From NCBI GenBank assembly GCA_013297925.1, contig JAAFJC010000031.1:1-37535 (forward strand): a stretch of 37,535 nucleotides of DNA, given 5' to 3'. The position numbers and the translations under genes were made by a program. Origin of the DNA: Comamonadaceae bacterium (GTDB lineage: Bacteria; Pseudomonadota; Gammaproteobacteria; Burkholderiales; Burkholderiaceae_C). Numbering within the stretch: the first letter of the stretch is position 1; each line of letters starts with the position of its first letter. The notes under the pieces are model-generated. The model did not search any database. It saw only the letters and a program-made list of their open reading frames with translations, and was not told where the DNA came from. Below, piece by piece: positions 8,009 through 16,227 of this stretch.

Positions 8009-8989
8009 TTGAATCAGCCATCTAAGGCTTGTTTTCAGAGTGAGGCGATAAGTGACAAGCAAAAAACACAAGCTTCCTCAGCAAAGCTCGATGCGTTAAT
8101 TGATGCCTCAATAAAAATTGCGAATGTCAGCGCGAAGGAATCATCTGAGATCGCCTACGTTCCACGCTATCTGGCCATGATTTCGCTGCCGCATTCAAGG
8201 TCCAGTGATGTGAGATATGTTATCAGAAGTCGATCAATGGAAATGACTTTGCTGACTGCATCGTCGCATGGCTTGCCATATGGATCAATTGCTCGCCTCA
8301 TATTGATTTTTCTAGCGACACAAGTAGTTTTTACTAAGTCGCAGGAGATAGTGTTTGATAGATCATTTACCTCATTTATGAAGCATTTCGGGATAAGAGC
8401 AACAGGAGGGAAAAAGGGAAATATTTCTGGATTTCGAAATCAGCTAGAAAGAATCTTGAGTACATCGATTTTTACAAGATATTTTGGTGATGTCCCAATT
8501 TCGTCGCTGAACACAGTAGTGGCTGAGAAGACCGAAAATTGGTGGTCAGCAAGACATGAAAACGGCCTTTACTCACGGCAGTTGCGTGTGACTATTGGAA
8601 ACGGGCTTTTCAAAGACATACGCACTTCTGCAGTGCCTGTAGATATGCGGGCTTTGCGAAAATTAAAAGGTAGTTCCTTGGCGATCGACATTTACATCTG
8701 GCTGACTTATAGGATGAGCTATTTGAAGTCTAACGCTAGTCGCCCAATTCCATGGATTCGGTTGCTGGAACAGTTCGGACCTGGGTTTCAAAAGGACTCT
8801 AAGGGATTGGCAAACTTCAAAAAAAACTTCATGCATCAATTGAGCATGGTGCTTGAAGTCTATCCCGCTGCGAAAGTAGAGTGCTCAGAGCTTGGGGTAG
8901 TCTTGAGGCCAAGCCCAACTCACGTAGCAAAAACTTATTCACGGAAAGCTGTGGATCGTCAAAGTTATCCACACATGATTTGCAGCTAG
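8009..8989 (+). CDS. repA: RepA-type plasmid replication initiator
   Basis: The 326-residue protein resembles the plasmid RepA family typified by IncW/pSa-type initiators (RepA_C). Characteristic stretches are SHGLPYGSIARLILIFLATQ (about 90-110), FDRSFTSFMKHFGI followed by a GGKKG turn and FRNQLERI, and a late winged-helix-like part around SSLAIDIYIWLTYRMSYL. Such initiators bind iterons and open the origin for theta replication. Just past the stop lie four iteron-like repeats, two perfect DnaA boxes and an AT-rich tract, which supports the call strongly. The start is TTG with GGGAG 7 nt upstream; no in-frame ATG is near, so low-level translation may be deliberate. Whether it is active in the integrated state is unknown. 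Confidence 0.8.
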   Translation: MNQPSKACFQSEAISDKQKTQASSAKLDALIDASIKIANVSAKESSEIAYVPRYLAMISLPHSRSSDVRYVIRSRSMEMTLLTASSHGLPYGSIARLILIFLATQVVFTKSQEIVFDRSFTSFMKHFGIRATGGKKGNISGFRNQLERILSTSIFTRYFGDVPISSLNTVVAEKTENWWSARHENGLYSRQLRVTIGNGLFKDIRTSAVPVDMRALRKLKGSSLAIDIYIWLTYRMSYLKSNASRPIPWIRLLEQFGPGFQKDSKGLANFKKNFMHQLSMVLEVYPAAKVECSELGVVLRPSPTHVAKTYSRKAVDRQSYPHMICS

Positions 8990-9200
8990 TTTACGCATGA
9001 TCTGGAGCTGCTTTTTCATAAAATTACGCATGATCAGGAGCTAATTCACGCATGATTAGCAGGAAGAGAGATGCTCATACGCATCGCAAGTCTATGATTT
9101 AATTGAGTTATTTGAAATTCAAGCTTGCTCTCTTGTATTTAGTATTTTTACTTTTAGTACTGATAGTTGATCTGCCGAAAATTGTGGATAACTTCAAATA
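8960..9200. other. Iteron-type replication origin (oriV)
   Basis: Four iteron-like repeats with core (A)CRCATGAT have cores starting at 8974, 8996, 9029 and 9051. The two best copies, 8991-9010 and 9024-9043, match at 18 of 20 positions. Core spacings are 22, 33 and 22 bp, all multiples of 11, so every site faces the same side of the helix. A perfect DnaA box TTATCCACA is at 8965-8973 and its perfect reverse complement TGTGGATAA is at 9183-9191. Between them, about 9090-9180 is strongly AT-rich and could be the unwinding element. Directly follows repA. The first iteron and first DnaA box overlap the repA 3' end. Confidence 0.8.
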
Positions 9201-10862
9201 CTGAAATTCAGTGCGCCCGCAGGGGCGCAATGGCCAGTCGGCGGGGAGCATGCCTGCTCCCCCTGTCCTAGCTTCGCCTACGGCTACGCAGCCGACTCGA
9301 CCCCCACTGGGAAACCAAAGGTTTCCCGCACTTGCGGCTCCCTTCCTATGTGCTGCCAAGTGAGAAACGCTTCACTCAAAGACTTGTACTTTGATTGCAG
9401 GCTCGGTATGCCACGGTCGCGGTGCATGCCTTCGGCTATCGGAAGCGTTTCTGAAATAGAAATTTCTTAAAAGACAGTAGCGCCGCGAAGCGGCTCTCCG
9501 CTCCGCAGCTACGATACGAACAAGCGAAGGGGCGAATTGAATTTCATAAAAACTCCCCCAAGCATCCGAAGATGCTGGGGGAATAGTCGCTTCATCAGCC
9601 GAAGTTGATGTCGCAGGCAGGGCTTTAAAGACTTCCCAAAGTCTTCGCGCAGCAAAGCCACGCTGCTTTGTACCAAGCGTTCGATTGCATTTCTCTTTAG
9701 CCATTCAAGGCAGCTCGTGGTACGCGAGCAAGGCTTTCAGTTACGTGGCCAGCAGCTTTCGCTACTGGATCGCTTTGCCAGTTGCTGAATGTCTGCCAAG
9801 ACATCCACCAACCCATACAAACATCGCGCAGTCATTGCTGATCGCGCGAAGACTCCCTCAGTCTTAATCCCAACCTGCCAAGGTTAGGAGGGGGGCGCAG
9901 GCTGCCAAGCCTTTGCCCCCATCACTTTTCAACCATCACGCCTTTTCAGAGGCTTTCATTTCACTTTCTGCACGGTTTCAGCTTTCGCCACAAGAACACC
10001 CATTGGCTCTGCCCTTGTGGTCTGCCCCAGTCGATTACTCGACCTAGCACTACTCACTGATCTCCCCCTCTTGCGCTTCCCCGGTGCCACCCGGATCATT
10101 AGCCGTCAGAGGTTCCCACGTTAGCCGTGAACTACTGCGTGTGACAACGCCGCCGATCTCCATGTCAAGTCATCGCTACGCTTACCCTTTTCCTCGTTTC
10201 CGAGTACAGAGGTTTCGATCCTGCGAGATTCCAAAGCCAGTGACCTACCCGACCTGACACTTCGTCAACCTACCAATTACCAACCTGCGGTTGGCAACGG
10301 CTTCATCACACTCCACACAGCGACCTTGAAGGCCGCCGTTACACGCTTAAGCTATACAGTGACCCAAGGTTTCCCAAGGTGCCGCCTGAGTCAGATTTCT
10401 CCGCTCAGGCCGATGGCATTTCTGCACACCATGACAGCCTACGTGTGTGGCACTCGTCGCGCTCTTACGATACGCCCCGAGGGTGGGTCTGGTTACCCAC
10501 TTTCGTTTAACGGCAGGCACAACTTGCATTGCCTCAAGTTGCCCGTTTCCGTGTCGCCCATTCTCGACCTGGATAATTTATTCATCAATTCAGCGAGCCG
10601 TAGCCCGCCTGGGATTGGGTCGAAGATGTCGTTTCAGACATCAGCGCCCTTCGTAGCATGGCGAGCTCCATTACGAGCACCACGCTTCACCGTGCTACTG
10701 CTGATTGGCAATCAACAGTTCAACGCGTCCGCGTTAGTGAAATTTGACGTCTAGGCTTGGCGAGCCTGACATCCATGATGATCTGAGTGATCGTGTGGTT
10801 GTTGGCTTGGCAAGCCTTTGTGACCACTTAATTGTGTTGCATGTCGCTAGCTCTGTCGAGCT
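9200..10862. other. Hairpin-dense non-coding region, candidate large structured RNA or ssDNA element
   Basis: About 1.65 kb has no convincing gene but at least 20 short, mostly perfect hairpins, each with a different stem. Examples with stem limits: 9212-9229 (7 bp), 9243-9262 (8 bp), 9309-9327 (8 bp), 9555-9581 (11 bp, one bulge), 9628-9645 (7 bp), 9789-9804 (6 bp), 9849-9865 (6 bp), 9891-9920 (13 positions, one mismatch), 10384-10410 (7 bp), 10483-10500 (6 bp), 10520-10541 (7 bp), 10625-10642 (6 bp), 10722-10735 (6 bp). A longer 11-bp pairing, 9363-9373 with 9442-9452, encloses further helices, giving a junction-like domain. Read on the minus strand, 9555-9581 closes with a C(UUCG)G loop and 10030-10043 with a GUAA (GNRA) loop. 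It lies directly beside the origin. Its function is unknown. Confidence 0.45.
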
Positions 10863-11036
10863 GAATACAGGAATCTCTTTTTGTCGCGGTGCGATTTTGG
10901 TCAAGCCCTATTGTTGCGGTAAAGACTTCATTTTTCGTTGTACTGAAAAGACAGCGATTTGAGCCAAATTTTTTAAAGAATGACTGATGATTTTTGCCTT
11001 TGATTTTGATTGACTGGCTGAGTAATCTTAGCCTTC

Positions 11037-11777
11037 ATGAAAAATGGAAAACCCTCTAACAGGATTAGTCTGACTCGAAAGAGTAGTCCAACAAATCCAT
11101 TCATTTTTACGAAGAAAGCGCCTTGGATGCAGCGCGTCGCATCCATCGTAGGGCAGGGCGCTCGCCACTACATCCAAGGCATCACAAAACTTGAAAAGAC
11201 TGCGTTCAGATGCACTGATCTGCACAGACGTTACAAGATCAACAGCGCCAAGCACCACGACCTCAAAGCGCGTAAGATTAACCAGCCAGTAGCGCGTTGG
11301 TTCGCATGGTTTGATGGTCAAGAAAGCGTTCATTGGGTGATGCTGATTGATTTCATAGATGAGAGCAATCAAGCAGAAATTTGGCGAGATGCAACAAGAG
11401 ATCGCATTCAATTGACCGGTTACGAGCTCGTTCGTAAGACTAGGCTAGGAGCGAAAGATGCAAGTTGGACTTGGCAATACACACGTAGCCAAGAGCATGC
11501 TTTACGTGATCAAATCGTTTCAGCGATACGAGTTCGCCATGACGTAGAGCTGACTCAAATCATTCACGTTCTTGCGCGAACAATTGGCTTTGCGGGTGCG
11601 CGGCAGCAAGCAAAGAAATGCTTCTCGCTGATTCGTACCGAATGGAAGCGTACCCGCTCACTGAGCGAAGTTTTGCCCGAGATTCCGAAATTCATTGGAT
11701 ATGTGCAAAGAGTGGCGGACAAAGGGGAACTTTGGTCAGAATTAATGAAGGGAAACTCTGCAAATGGGACTGCTTAA
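11037..11777 (+). CDS. Hypothetical plasmid-type protein
   Basis: This 246-residue, strongly basic protein is not one I can name. It is rich in Lys/Arg, Trp and aromatic residues, with notable stretches FIFTKKAPWMQRVASIVGQG (about 21-40), RCTDLHRRYKI and RWFAWFDGQESVHWVMLID (about 85-105). There is no signal peptide or membrane segment. The basic character and position beyond the origin and hairpin region would fit a DNA-binding replication, partition or mobilisation accessory protein, but no relaxase motif (no HUH triad or catalytic Tyr context) is evident. The downstream 68-residue ORF overlaps it by 14 bp, so the two are probably co-translated. An intergenic T-rich stretch at 10970-11000 may hold the promoter. 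Confidence 0.65.
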   Translation: MKNGKPSNRISLTRKSSPTNPFIFTKKAPWMQRVASIVGQGARHYIQGITKLEKTAFRCTDLHRRYKINSAKHHDLKARKINQPVARWFAWFDGQESVHWVMLIDFIDESNQAEIWRDATRDRIQLTGYELVRKTRLGAKDASWTWQYTRSQEHALRDQIVSAIRVRHDVELTQIIHVLARTIGFAGARQQAKKCFSLIRTEWKRTRSLSEVLPEIPKFIGYVQRVADKGELWSELMKGNSANGTA

Positions 11778-11970
11778 ACCACCTAAACTTGCTACGGCAC
11801 GAATTGTATTTAATGCGCCTGCCGAGCTCGGTGTCAGGCTCAAGGCGCTTGAATCGAAGGCAGCGAAACGAGGAATTGCAGTGAGCCTGGACAAAGACCT
11901 AGCAACCAAGTTATCAAGGCTAATCGATGCTGCAGAAAAAGAACTGGCTCATCATGCGGAGCAACGGTAA
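11764..11970 (+). CDS. Small hypothetical protein
   Basis: The 68-residue protein overlaps the end of the preceding gene by 14 bp and has an AAGGGA-like ribosome binding site about 11 nt upstream, inside that gene. It is predicted to be mostly helical and charged (GVRLKALESKAAKRGIAVSL then DKDLATKLSRLIDAAEKELA), compatible with a short coiled coil. No family is recognised. It probably works with the 246-residue protein, in the way small accessory proteins accompany plasmid DNA-binding proteins, but this is inference from overlap only. Confidence 0.55.
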   Translation: MGLLKPPKLATARIVFNAPAELGVRLKALESKAAKRGIAVSLDKDLATKLSRLIDAAEKELAHHAEQR

Positions 11971-12025
11971 TCGACTGACAATCCCGCCAAATCGTTGTAG
12001 ACGTTTCAGTACACTGTAACTTTAA

Positions 12026-12119
12026 CTTGTACAGGGTAAACAGGGGCATATTTTGTCGTCGGTGGAGGTTATTGATGACTTTTACAATGTGCAAGTGACT
12101 TGTACACATCACTTGTACA
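12026..12119. repeat. CTTGTACA repeats, candidate regulatory sites
   Basis: The 8-mer CTTGTACA occurs at 12026-12033, 12099-12106 and 12112-12119. The last two lie inside an inverted repeat CAAGTGA (12092-12098) / TCACTTG (12109-12115). The cluster sits between two convergent genes and upstream of no annotated start, so it may be a partition or protein-binding site rather than a promoter operator. Confidence 0.4.
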
Positions 12120-12149
12120 TGTTGGAGCATGATCGCGACAATATATTGA

Positions 12150-12800
12150 TCAGCAAGAGCCACCTCCACAGCCGCATGCGGCGGCTGCAGAGCAGCCACC
12201 CGCCGAAGCCTTTTCGCTTTCTGATTTTTTTTGCTGAATGTGCGCTTCAAAATCAGCCAAAGCAGAATCAAGTTGAACCGCAGTGAATTGTGACGGGCTA
12301 TGGATCAGACCTGATTGAGCATCAAGGGTGAAGATTGATGGGATCGCTTTCGAGGAATCTTCAAACAGTTTTGCACCCCTGACAGCTCTTCCCAATTGGT
12401 GAGGATCATCAAACTGACCGTCGGTTTCCGGAAGATGGTGAAGGTACCAGCCGAATGCTTCCTGGCAGAAAACTCTATAACGCTGCGTGCTCAGAATAAA
12501 GTTGTGCCATGCTGAATCGACAAGTTTTGATGGCATCGCGACAGGCTTCCCATCGTATTCCTTGCAAATCAGAAAGTAGGTGCGCAATTGGTTCAATACT
12601 TCCTCTATTGCACCATCTGTGATGCCTGGATACTGTACTTTTAGCGAATGTGCAACAGACAACGGGAAAGCATATTTGCGAATGTAGTGTGAACGCTCTT
12701 GATCAAGCTGTTCTGCATATCGCATCGCCCAGAGCAGTAAAAACATAACAGCTCCAAAGCACAGAAAAATATAACCAATTTCTTTGTCCAGATGATCCAT
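12150..12800 (-). CDS. GRDP-like membrane-anchored protein with Cys/Gly tail
   Basis: With the ATG at 12800 (AGAAAGG upstream) the protein has 216 residues; a longer TTG start at 12845 is less likely. An N-terminal single membrane segment (EIGYIFLCFGAVMFLLLWAM, about 6-25) is followed by a soluble domain with the signature of glycine-rich-domain-containing-protein-like proteins: SKLVDSAWHNFILSTQRYRV, then CQEAFGWYLHHLPE. The C-terminus is a low-complexity Cys/Gly/Ala tail (GGCSAAAACGCGGGSC) that might bind metal or be membrane proximal. Such proteins are common in bacteria, often beside other small membrane proteins, with no established function that I know of. Its presence in a plasmid-like element is unexplained. 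Confidence 0.7.
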   Translation of the reverse strand: MDHLDKEIGYIFLCFGAVMFLLLWAMRYAEQLDQERSHYIRKYAFPLSVAHSLKVQYPGITDGAIEEVLNQLRTYFLICKEYDGKPVAMPSKLVDSAWHNFILSTQRYRVFCQEAFGWYLHHLPETDGQFDDPHQLGRAVRGAKLFEDSSKAIPSIFTLDAQSGLIHSPSQFTAVQLDSALADFEAHIQQKKSESEKASAGGCSAAAACGCGGGSC

Positions 12801-12875
12801 GACACAAACCTTTCTGGGAAAAGTATGCGCCTGATTAGCTTTCAAAAACCTGATGTCGCTAGTTTTTTTATTTGG

Positions 12876-13196
12876 CTAAATTCGTTTAACTGAAACGAGT
12901 GGTGAGTCTTTGCTCTTATCGAGTAGCGCCTTGGTTTCGTTCACAAGATCGCCTGGCGAACACTCAAGAATCTTGGCGAGCTTCAAGATGATCCACAAAG
13001 AAGGTTGGTTTTCCCCCCGCTCAATCCGACCGACATGAGCGCGCTCCATCAAAGCCATATGTGCTAGGTCTTCTTGAGAGATGCCTTGGCCTACTCTGCG
13101 CGTTCGTACCACTTGCCCGAACGCAACTGTTGATTTTGGTTCAAAACTGGTGGAGCCAAACGGTCTGCCGTTGGACAAAGAAGATGCTTTTGCCAT
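12876..13196 (-). CDS. XRE-family HTH transcriptional regulator
   Basis: The 106-residue protein (ATG at 13196; an in-frame TTG at 13202 is also possible) contains a Cro/C1-type helix-turn-helix at about residues 27-85: VRTRRVGQGISQEDLAHMAL, ERAHVGRIERGENQPSLWII and LAKILECSPGDLV. The N-terminal 25 residues are Ser/Gly-rich and probably flexible. No peptidase or sensor domain is attached. A perfect 16-bp palindrome at 13211-13226 and a second palindrome at 13235-13246 lie immediately upstream and are the obvious autoregulatory operators. It could control the three small ORFs reading away on the other strand, or element maintenance functions. Confidence 0.85.
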   Translation of the reverse strand: MAKASSLSNGRPFGSTSFEPKSTVAFGQVVRTRRVGQGISQEDLAHMALMERAHVGRIERGENQPSLWIILKLAKILECSPGDLVNETKALLDKSKDSPLVSVKRI

Positions 13197-13210
13197 AGGC
13201 AAGGAGCATC

Positions 13211-13246
13211 AAATGATGTATCATTTCAAGCCACGCATAATTATGC
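13211..13246. promoter_or_regulatory. Palindromic operators upstream of the XRE gene
   Basis: AAATGATGTATCATTT (13211-13226) is a perfect inverted repeat of 7+2+7 bp. GCATAATTATGC (13235-13246) is a perfect 12-bp palindrome; the centres are about 22 bp apart, two helical turns. They lie 15-50 bp upstream of the XRE start codon and upstream of the divergent small ORFs, where a dimeric XRE repressor would be expected to bind. Confidence 0.55.
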
Positions 13247-13341
13247 TCATTTAATCAATTTTTTGAGAAATTAGCTTTTTTCTAGATCGGCAGTGAAGTA
13301 ACGAAAGTGTGCTGATCTCGCTAGGTTAAAGGAAGGAAATC

Positions 13342-13533
13342 ATGAACGCTTGGATTTTGTTTATTTGGATCGCTGCATCTGATGTAGGTTCTACTTTGAC
13401 CACGGTGGATGCTATTGAATCCAAAGAGGCATGCGAAAAACTGTTAGCCGATCTGCGGCAGACCGCCCCATACGCAGGCGCTATTCGCAAAGCATCATGC
13501 ACCTCGTATAAGTTGGTTGCAAAGACAGGCTAA
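13342..13533 (+). CDS. Small hypothetical protein, possibly exported
   Basis: The 63-residue ORF has a strong ribosome binding site (AAGGAAGG, about 6 nt before the ATG). The N-terminus MNAWILFIWIAASDVGS is hydrophobic and could be a short signal or anchor. The rest has two Cys residues (KEACEKLL, KASCTSY) spaced as in small phage/plasmid proteins that keep a disulfide. It is followed after 2 bp by the next small ORF, so they form an operon. No family is recognised. Confidence 0.55.
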   Translation: MNAWILFIWIAASDVGSTLTTVDAIESKEACEKLLADLRQTAPYAGAIRKASCTSYKLVAKTG

Positions 13534-13535
13534 TT

Positions 13536-13739
13536 ATGCGTTCGCCTGTGCTCTCTGAAAAAACGCAGGATCAACTCGATCGCGCTTTGGGAAAACTTCT
13601 GACAGCTTACGGCTCTGGGCATGCACCCGCGCATGACTTTATTCGCAACGTGATGCATATGGTGACTGCCGTTGATGACGGCAACGTCACCGAGATTGCG
13701 ACGTTTATCAACAACCCATTGCTCTCGTACAAGGAATAA
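13536..13739 (+). CDS. Small hypothetical protein
   Basis: The 67-residue ORF starts 2 bp after the preceding stop, suggesting co-translation. It is predicted to be helical (KTQDQLDRALGKLLTAYGSG, then HDFIRNVMHMVTAVDDG) with no membrane segment and no recognised family. Its spacing within a same-strand run of three tiny genes is the main support for it being real. Confidence 0.45.
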   Translation: MRSPVLSEKTQDQLDRALGKLLTAYGSGHAPAHDFIRNVMHMVTAVDDGNVTEIATFINNPLLSYKE

Positions 13740-13776
13740 CCTCAGCGATTGTAAGCTATATGAGAAAGTTACTGCT

Positions 13777-13974
13777 ATGGAATTTTATTTTGTACTTGGT
13801 TTAATCGTCCTTGTGTTTGTCGCACTGATTTTAGGTGCGTATGCAATGGATGTGCCTATCGAAATCACTGACACGTACAACACCAGCACGAATAATGCGC
13901 ACATGGGCGAATTCAATTGCAACGCAGTGGACAAAGAAACCAACTTCCTCAATCCAATTTTCATCAAACACTGA
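13777..13974 (+). CDS. Small single-pass membrane protein
   Basis: The 65-residue ORF starts with MEFYFVLGLIVLVFVALILG, a clear transmembrane helix at residues 3-24, followed by a polar tail with one Cys. It is the third tiny gene of a same-strand run. A longer in-frame reading from 13672 is possible but less likely because it would overlap the previous gene entirely out of frame. Function is unknown; the following 280 bp to 14255 hold no recognisable gene. Confidence 0.45.
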   Translation: MEFYFVLGLIVLVFVALILGAYAMDVPIEITDTYNTSTNNAHMGEFNCNAVDKETNFLNPIFIKH

Positions 13975-14255
13975 CGCTGTGGCGCAATGGTTTTGGAAAG
14001 TTGTGAATCAGTTTTCTGTGGTTTGACTTTTTCACCTGCCGCACGATTGGTTTAGTGTTTGTGATCGCGTTTGGCATAGCAATTAAAATCGAATTGCCAG
14101 TTTTATCTGGCCACTTTCATTCTGAGCATGAAATCCAAACCATATCGAACACCTTAATTGCGCTCCAGGCACACATAACTGACCGACTGTAAATCAATGC
14201 GCAGCATTTATAGATTGCTCTCGAACAAAACTCCGAGCCTGCTGAGACTGCGCTG

Positions 14256-14885
14256 CTATTGATACTGCTTCTTGCCGTTCGGCTTGAGGCAGTATTGCCC
14301 ACCGCGTGGCCCTGTGCAAAAACTTGCGCCGCCACAAGCACATTCAACGCTTTGCTGTGCAGCTATTTTTTGCGCGTCCGCTGCTTTATTGCCATGCCGC
14401 CAGTCCCAAGGTGGCGTTGGTGATAGGTCGCGCCACAAACCAACTCTGTTTGCGCGCGCCTTCTCTTCGGCTGCGGCATATGCCGCACGGTCTGCTGCGC
14501 TTTGTTCGCGTTGGTACTCTTTGTAATGCCAAGCCATGCCAGCGCGCACCTGCTCTAAATTTGCATCTATAGCGCCAACCATAATCTTCCCGACCGTGCG
14601 TCCGTATTTGTCGATCTTACTGCCAAAGACTTCCACACGCATCCCAAACGATATATCTGACAAGTTCTCTTTGGCACGCTGGCCAAACGATTGCGCCTTT
14701 TCAGGCGCATCAATACCTGCAAGCCGAACATCGTAACTACGCTTTTGATCGTCGAGGACGACTACGGTATCGCCATCTTTCACGGCAATTACTTTGCCAA
14801 CTAGTGTTTGAGCGTTTACAAATCCAGAGAGCGTCAAAGCACAGATCAAAAAGACTCGTCTTGCAATACACATTGTTGTTTTCAT
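14256..14885 (-). CDS. Exported SNase-like thermonuclease
   Basis: The 209-residue protein has an N-terminal signal peptide (VFLICALTLSGFVNAQT, cleavage near residue 26). An SNase fold at about 28-150 follows: KVIAVKDGDTVVVLDDQKRS, YDVRLAGIDAPEKAQSFG with the catalytic Arg, and KIDKYGRTVGKIMVG with the second Arg. The C-terminal extension carries CACGGASFCTGPRGGQYCLK followed by GKKQY, a GPRGGxYC...GKKxY motif seen as a small add-on in many nuclease-related proteins. Homologous SNase-like proteins occur on many broad-host plasmids. It would act in the periplasm or outside. It lies 32 bp downstream of umuC on the same strand, so it may be read through from the SOS promoter. Confidence 0.85.
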   Translation of the reverse strand: MKTTMCIARRVFLICALTLSGFVNAQTLVGKVIAVKDGDTVVVLDDQKRSYDVRLAGIDAPEKAQSFGQRAKENLSDISFGMRVEVFGSKIDKYGRTVGKIMVGAIDANLEQVRAGMAWHYKEYQREQSAADRAAYAAAEEKARANRVGLWRDLSPTPPWDWRHGNKAADAQKIAAQQSVECACGGASFCTGPRGGQYCLKPNGKKQYQ

Positions 14886-14917
14886 AATGCTAGTTTACTG
14901 GGATGTAAGCGAAAAAT

Positions 14918-16216
14918 TCACCGTGCCACAGGTAGTTCAAGCCAATTGGTGGTGTAGCGCGGCGTGCGATTTTGCGACCTCATAGCCCACTGCTGAGTGA
15001 AACCCGCCGCGGCTGTTCGCACCGTTCCTCGTCCCCAATTTTGATTGATGTGGTCAAGCACCTCCATGATCTTTGTCGATTGCTCGCGATGCCTTGGATT
15101 ATCGAACAACGTCTCTTGACGATTCGCTTTTTGTTCAAGCTCCATAAGCATCACCCCACATTTTTTGTAGCTGTAGCCAGTGCGGTAAATCCGATTCAAG
15201 CCAATTAGCGCGGCTGTAGTTAACGTACGCGTGTCATCTGACACATCTGGCAATGGAACAACCAAACCACCGTTGTATTGCGCGTCCTGCTCACGAAAGC
15301 GATTGGTTTGCACGAAAACATAGACCGCACCCGCAACCGAAGCCTGTGCTCGCAGTTTTTCAGCAGCGGTTGCCACATGCCACGCGACTGCCTCGCCGAT
15401 TTGCTGCTTGTTGGTCAGCATCGAACCAAAGCTCCGCGAAGCCATGATCTGTTGCTTGTCGGGCGTGATTTCTTCCAGCTCAAGACAGGATGTGCCTCGC
15501 AACTCACTTACAGTGCGCTCCATTACAACACCGAATTGCTGACGTAGTGATTTGATGTCTGCCTGCAATAGATCAAGAACGGTGAGAACGTTCATGGTTT
15601 CAAGGCGTGCAGCAATCCTTCGGCCCACTCCCCACACCTCACCAACCGCTACCTTTGTCATCCAGCCATTGCGTTCCTCATTGGTCATGTTGGTGAGGTC
15701 ACACACGCCATCAAAGACTGCATTCTTTTTTGCGAGGTGATTAGCAAATTTGGCCAGCGTCTTTGTTGAACCAAATCCAGCACACACAGGTAGGCCAGTC
15801 CAAGTGCGAACGCGGCTACGCATCGCATGTCCCATAGCCTTAGCATTGCCGTGCAGGTGCGTGATGGTCTCCACGTGCAGGAAGCTTTCATCAATGCTGT
15901 ACACCTCAATGTCTGGGCTGAATTGTTTGAGCACCATCACCACACGGTTGCTCATATCACCGTATAAGGTGTAGTTGGAGGACAGCGCAATGATGCCGTG
16001 CTGTTGCGCCAAGTCTTTCAGTTTGAACCACGGTGCACCCATCTTGATACCGAGTGCTTTAACCTCATTGCTGCGCGCAACAGCACAGCCATCGTTATTC
16101 GACAGCACCACCACGGGTACACGTGCAAGGCGCGGATCAAAAGCACGCTCGCAACTCACATAAAAGTTGTTGACGTCAACAAGCGCGAAGACGGGTGCAG
16201 CAGGTGCAATTGGCAC
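14918..16216 (-). CDS. umuC: DNA polymerase V catalytic subunit UmuC
   Basis: This Y-family translesion polymerase is about 432 residues from the GTG at 16216. Catalytic motifs are present: [20 protein letters not shown] at the start and [12 protein letters not shown] in the palm (metal-binding Asp and Asp-Glu). The helix-hairpin-helix part ([20 protein letters not shown]), little finger (near [10 protein letters not shown]) and UmuC-specific C-terminus are intact. An ATG at 16270 would give a 450-residue protein overlapping umuD by 43 bp; the GTG lies 11 bp past the umuD stop and close to the conserved start of the domain. With UmuD' and RecA it synthesises past lesions. The operon is under a LexA box. 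Confidence 0.9.
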   Translation of the reverse strand: MPIAPAAPVFALVDVNNFYVSCERAFDPRLARVPVVVLSNNDGCAVARSNEVKALGIKMGAPWFKLKDLAQQHGIIALSSNYTLYGDMSNRVVMVLKQFSPDIEVYSIDESFLHVETITHLHGNAKAMGHAMRSRVRTWTGLPVCAGFGSTKTLAKFANHLAKKNAVFDGVCDLTNMTNEERNGWMTKVAVGEVWGVGRRIAARLETMNVLTVLDLLQADIKSLRQQFGVVMERTVSELRGTSCLELEEITPDKQQIMASRSFGSMLTNKQQIGEAVAWHVATAAEKLRAQASVAGAVYVFVQTNRFREQDAQYNGGLVVPLPDVSDDTRTLTTAALIGLNRIYRTGYSYKKCGVMLMELEQKANRQETLFDNPRHREQSTKIMEVLDHINQNWGRGTVRTAAAGFTQQWAMRSQNRTPRYTTNWLELPVAR

Positions 16217-16227
16217 GTCGAACCCGC

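Noticed and set aside
8960-9065. CRISPR-like short repeats
   Set aside because: Four degenerate repeats with 22/33/22-bp phasing next to repA, DnaA boxes and no cas genes fit iterons, not a CRISPR array.
9108-9359. 83-residue minus-strand reading frame over the origin
   Set aside because: It crosses the AT-rich origin and several hairpins and shows no protein-like features.
2220-9364. 14-bp exact repeat TGCTGCCAAGTGAG at 2220-2233 and 9351-9364
   Set aside because: One or more exact 14-mers are expected by chance in a window of this size, and the flanks show no similarity.
10326-10754. 142-residue plus-strand reading frame in the hairpin region
   Set aside because: It has no domain, no ribosome binding site and a composition dictated by the hairpins; opposite-strand frames of similar length overlap it.
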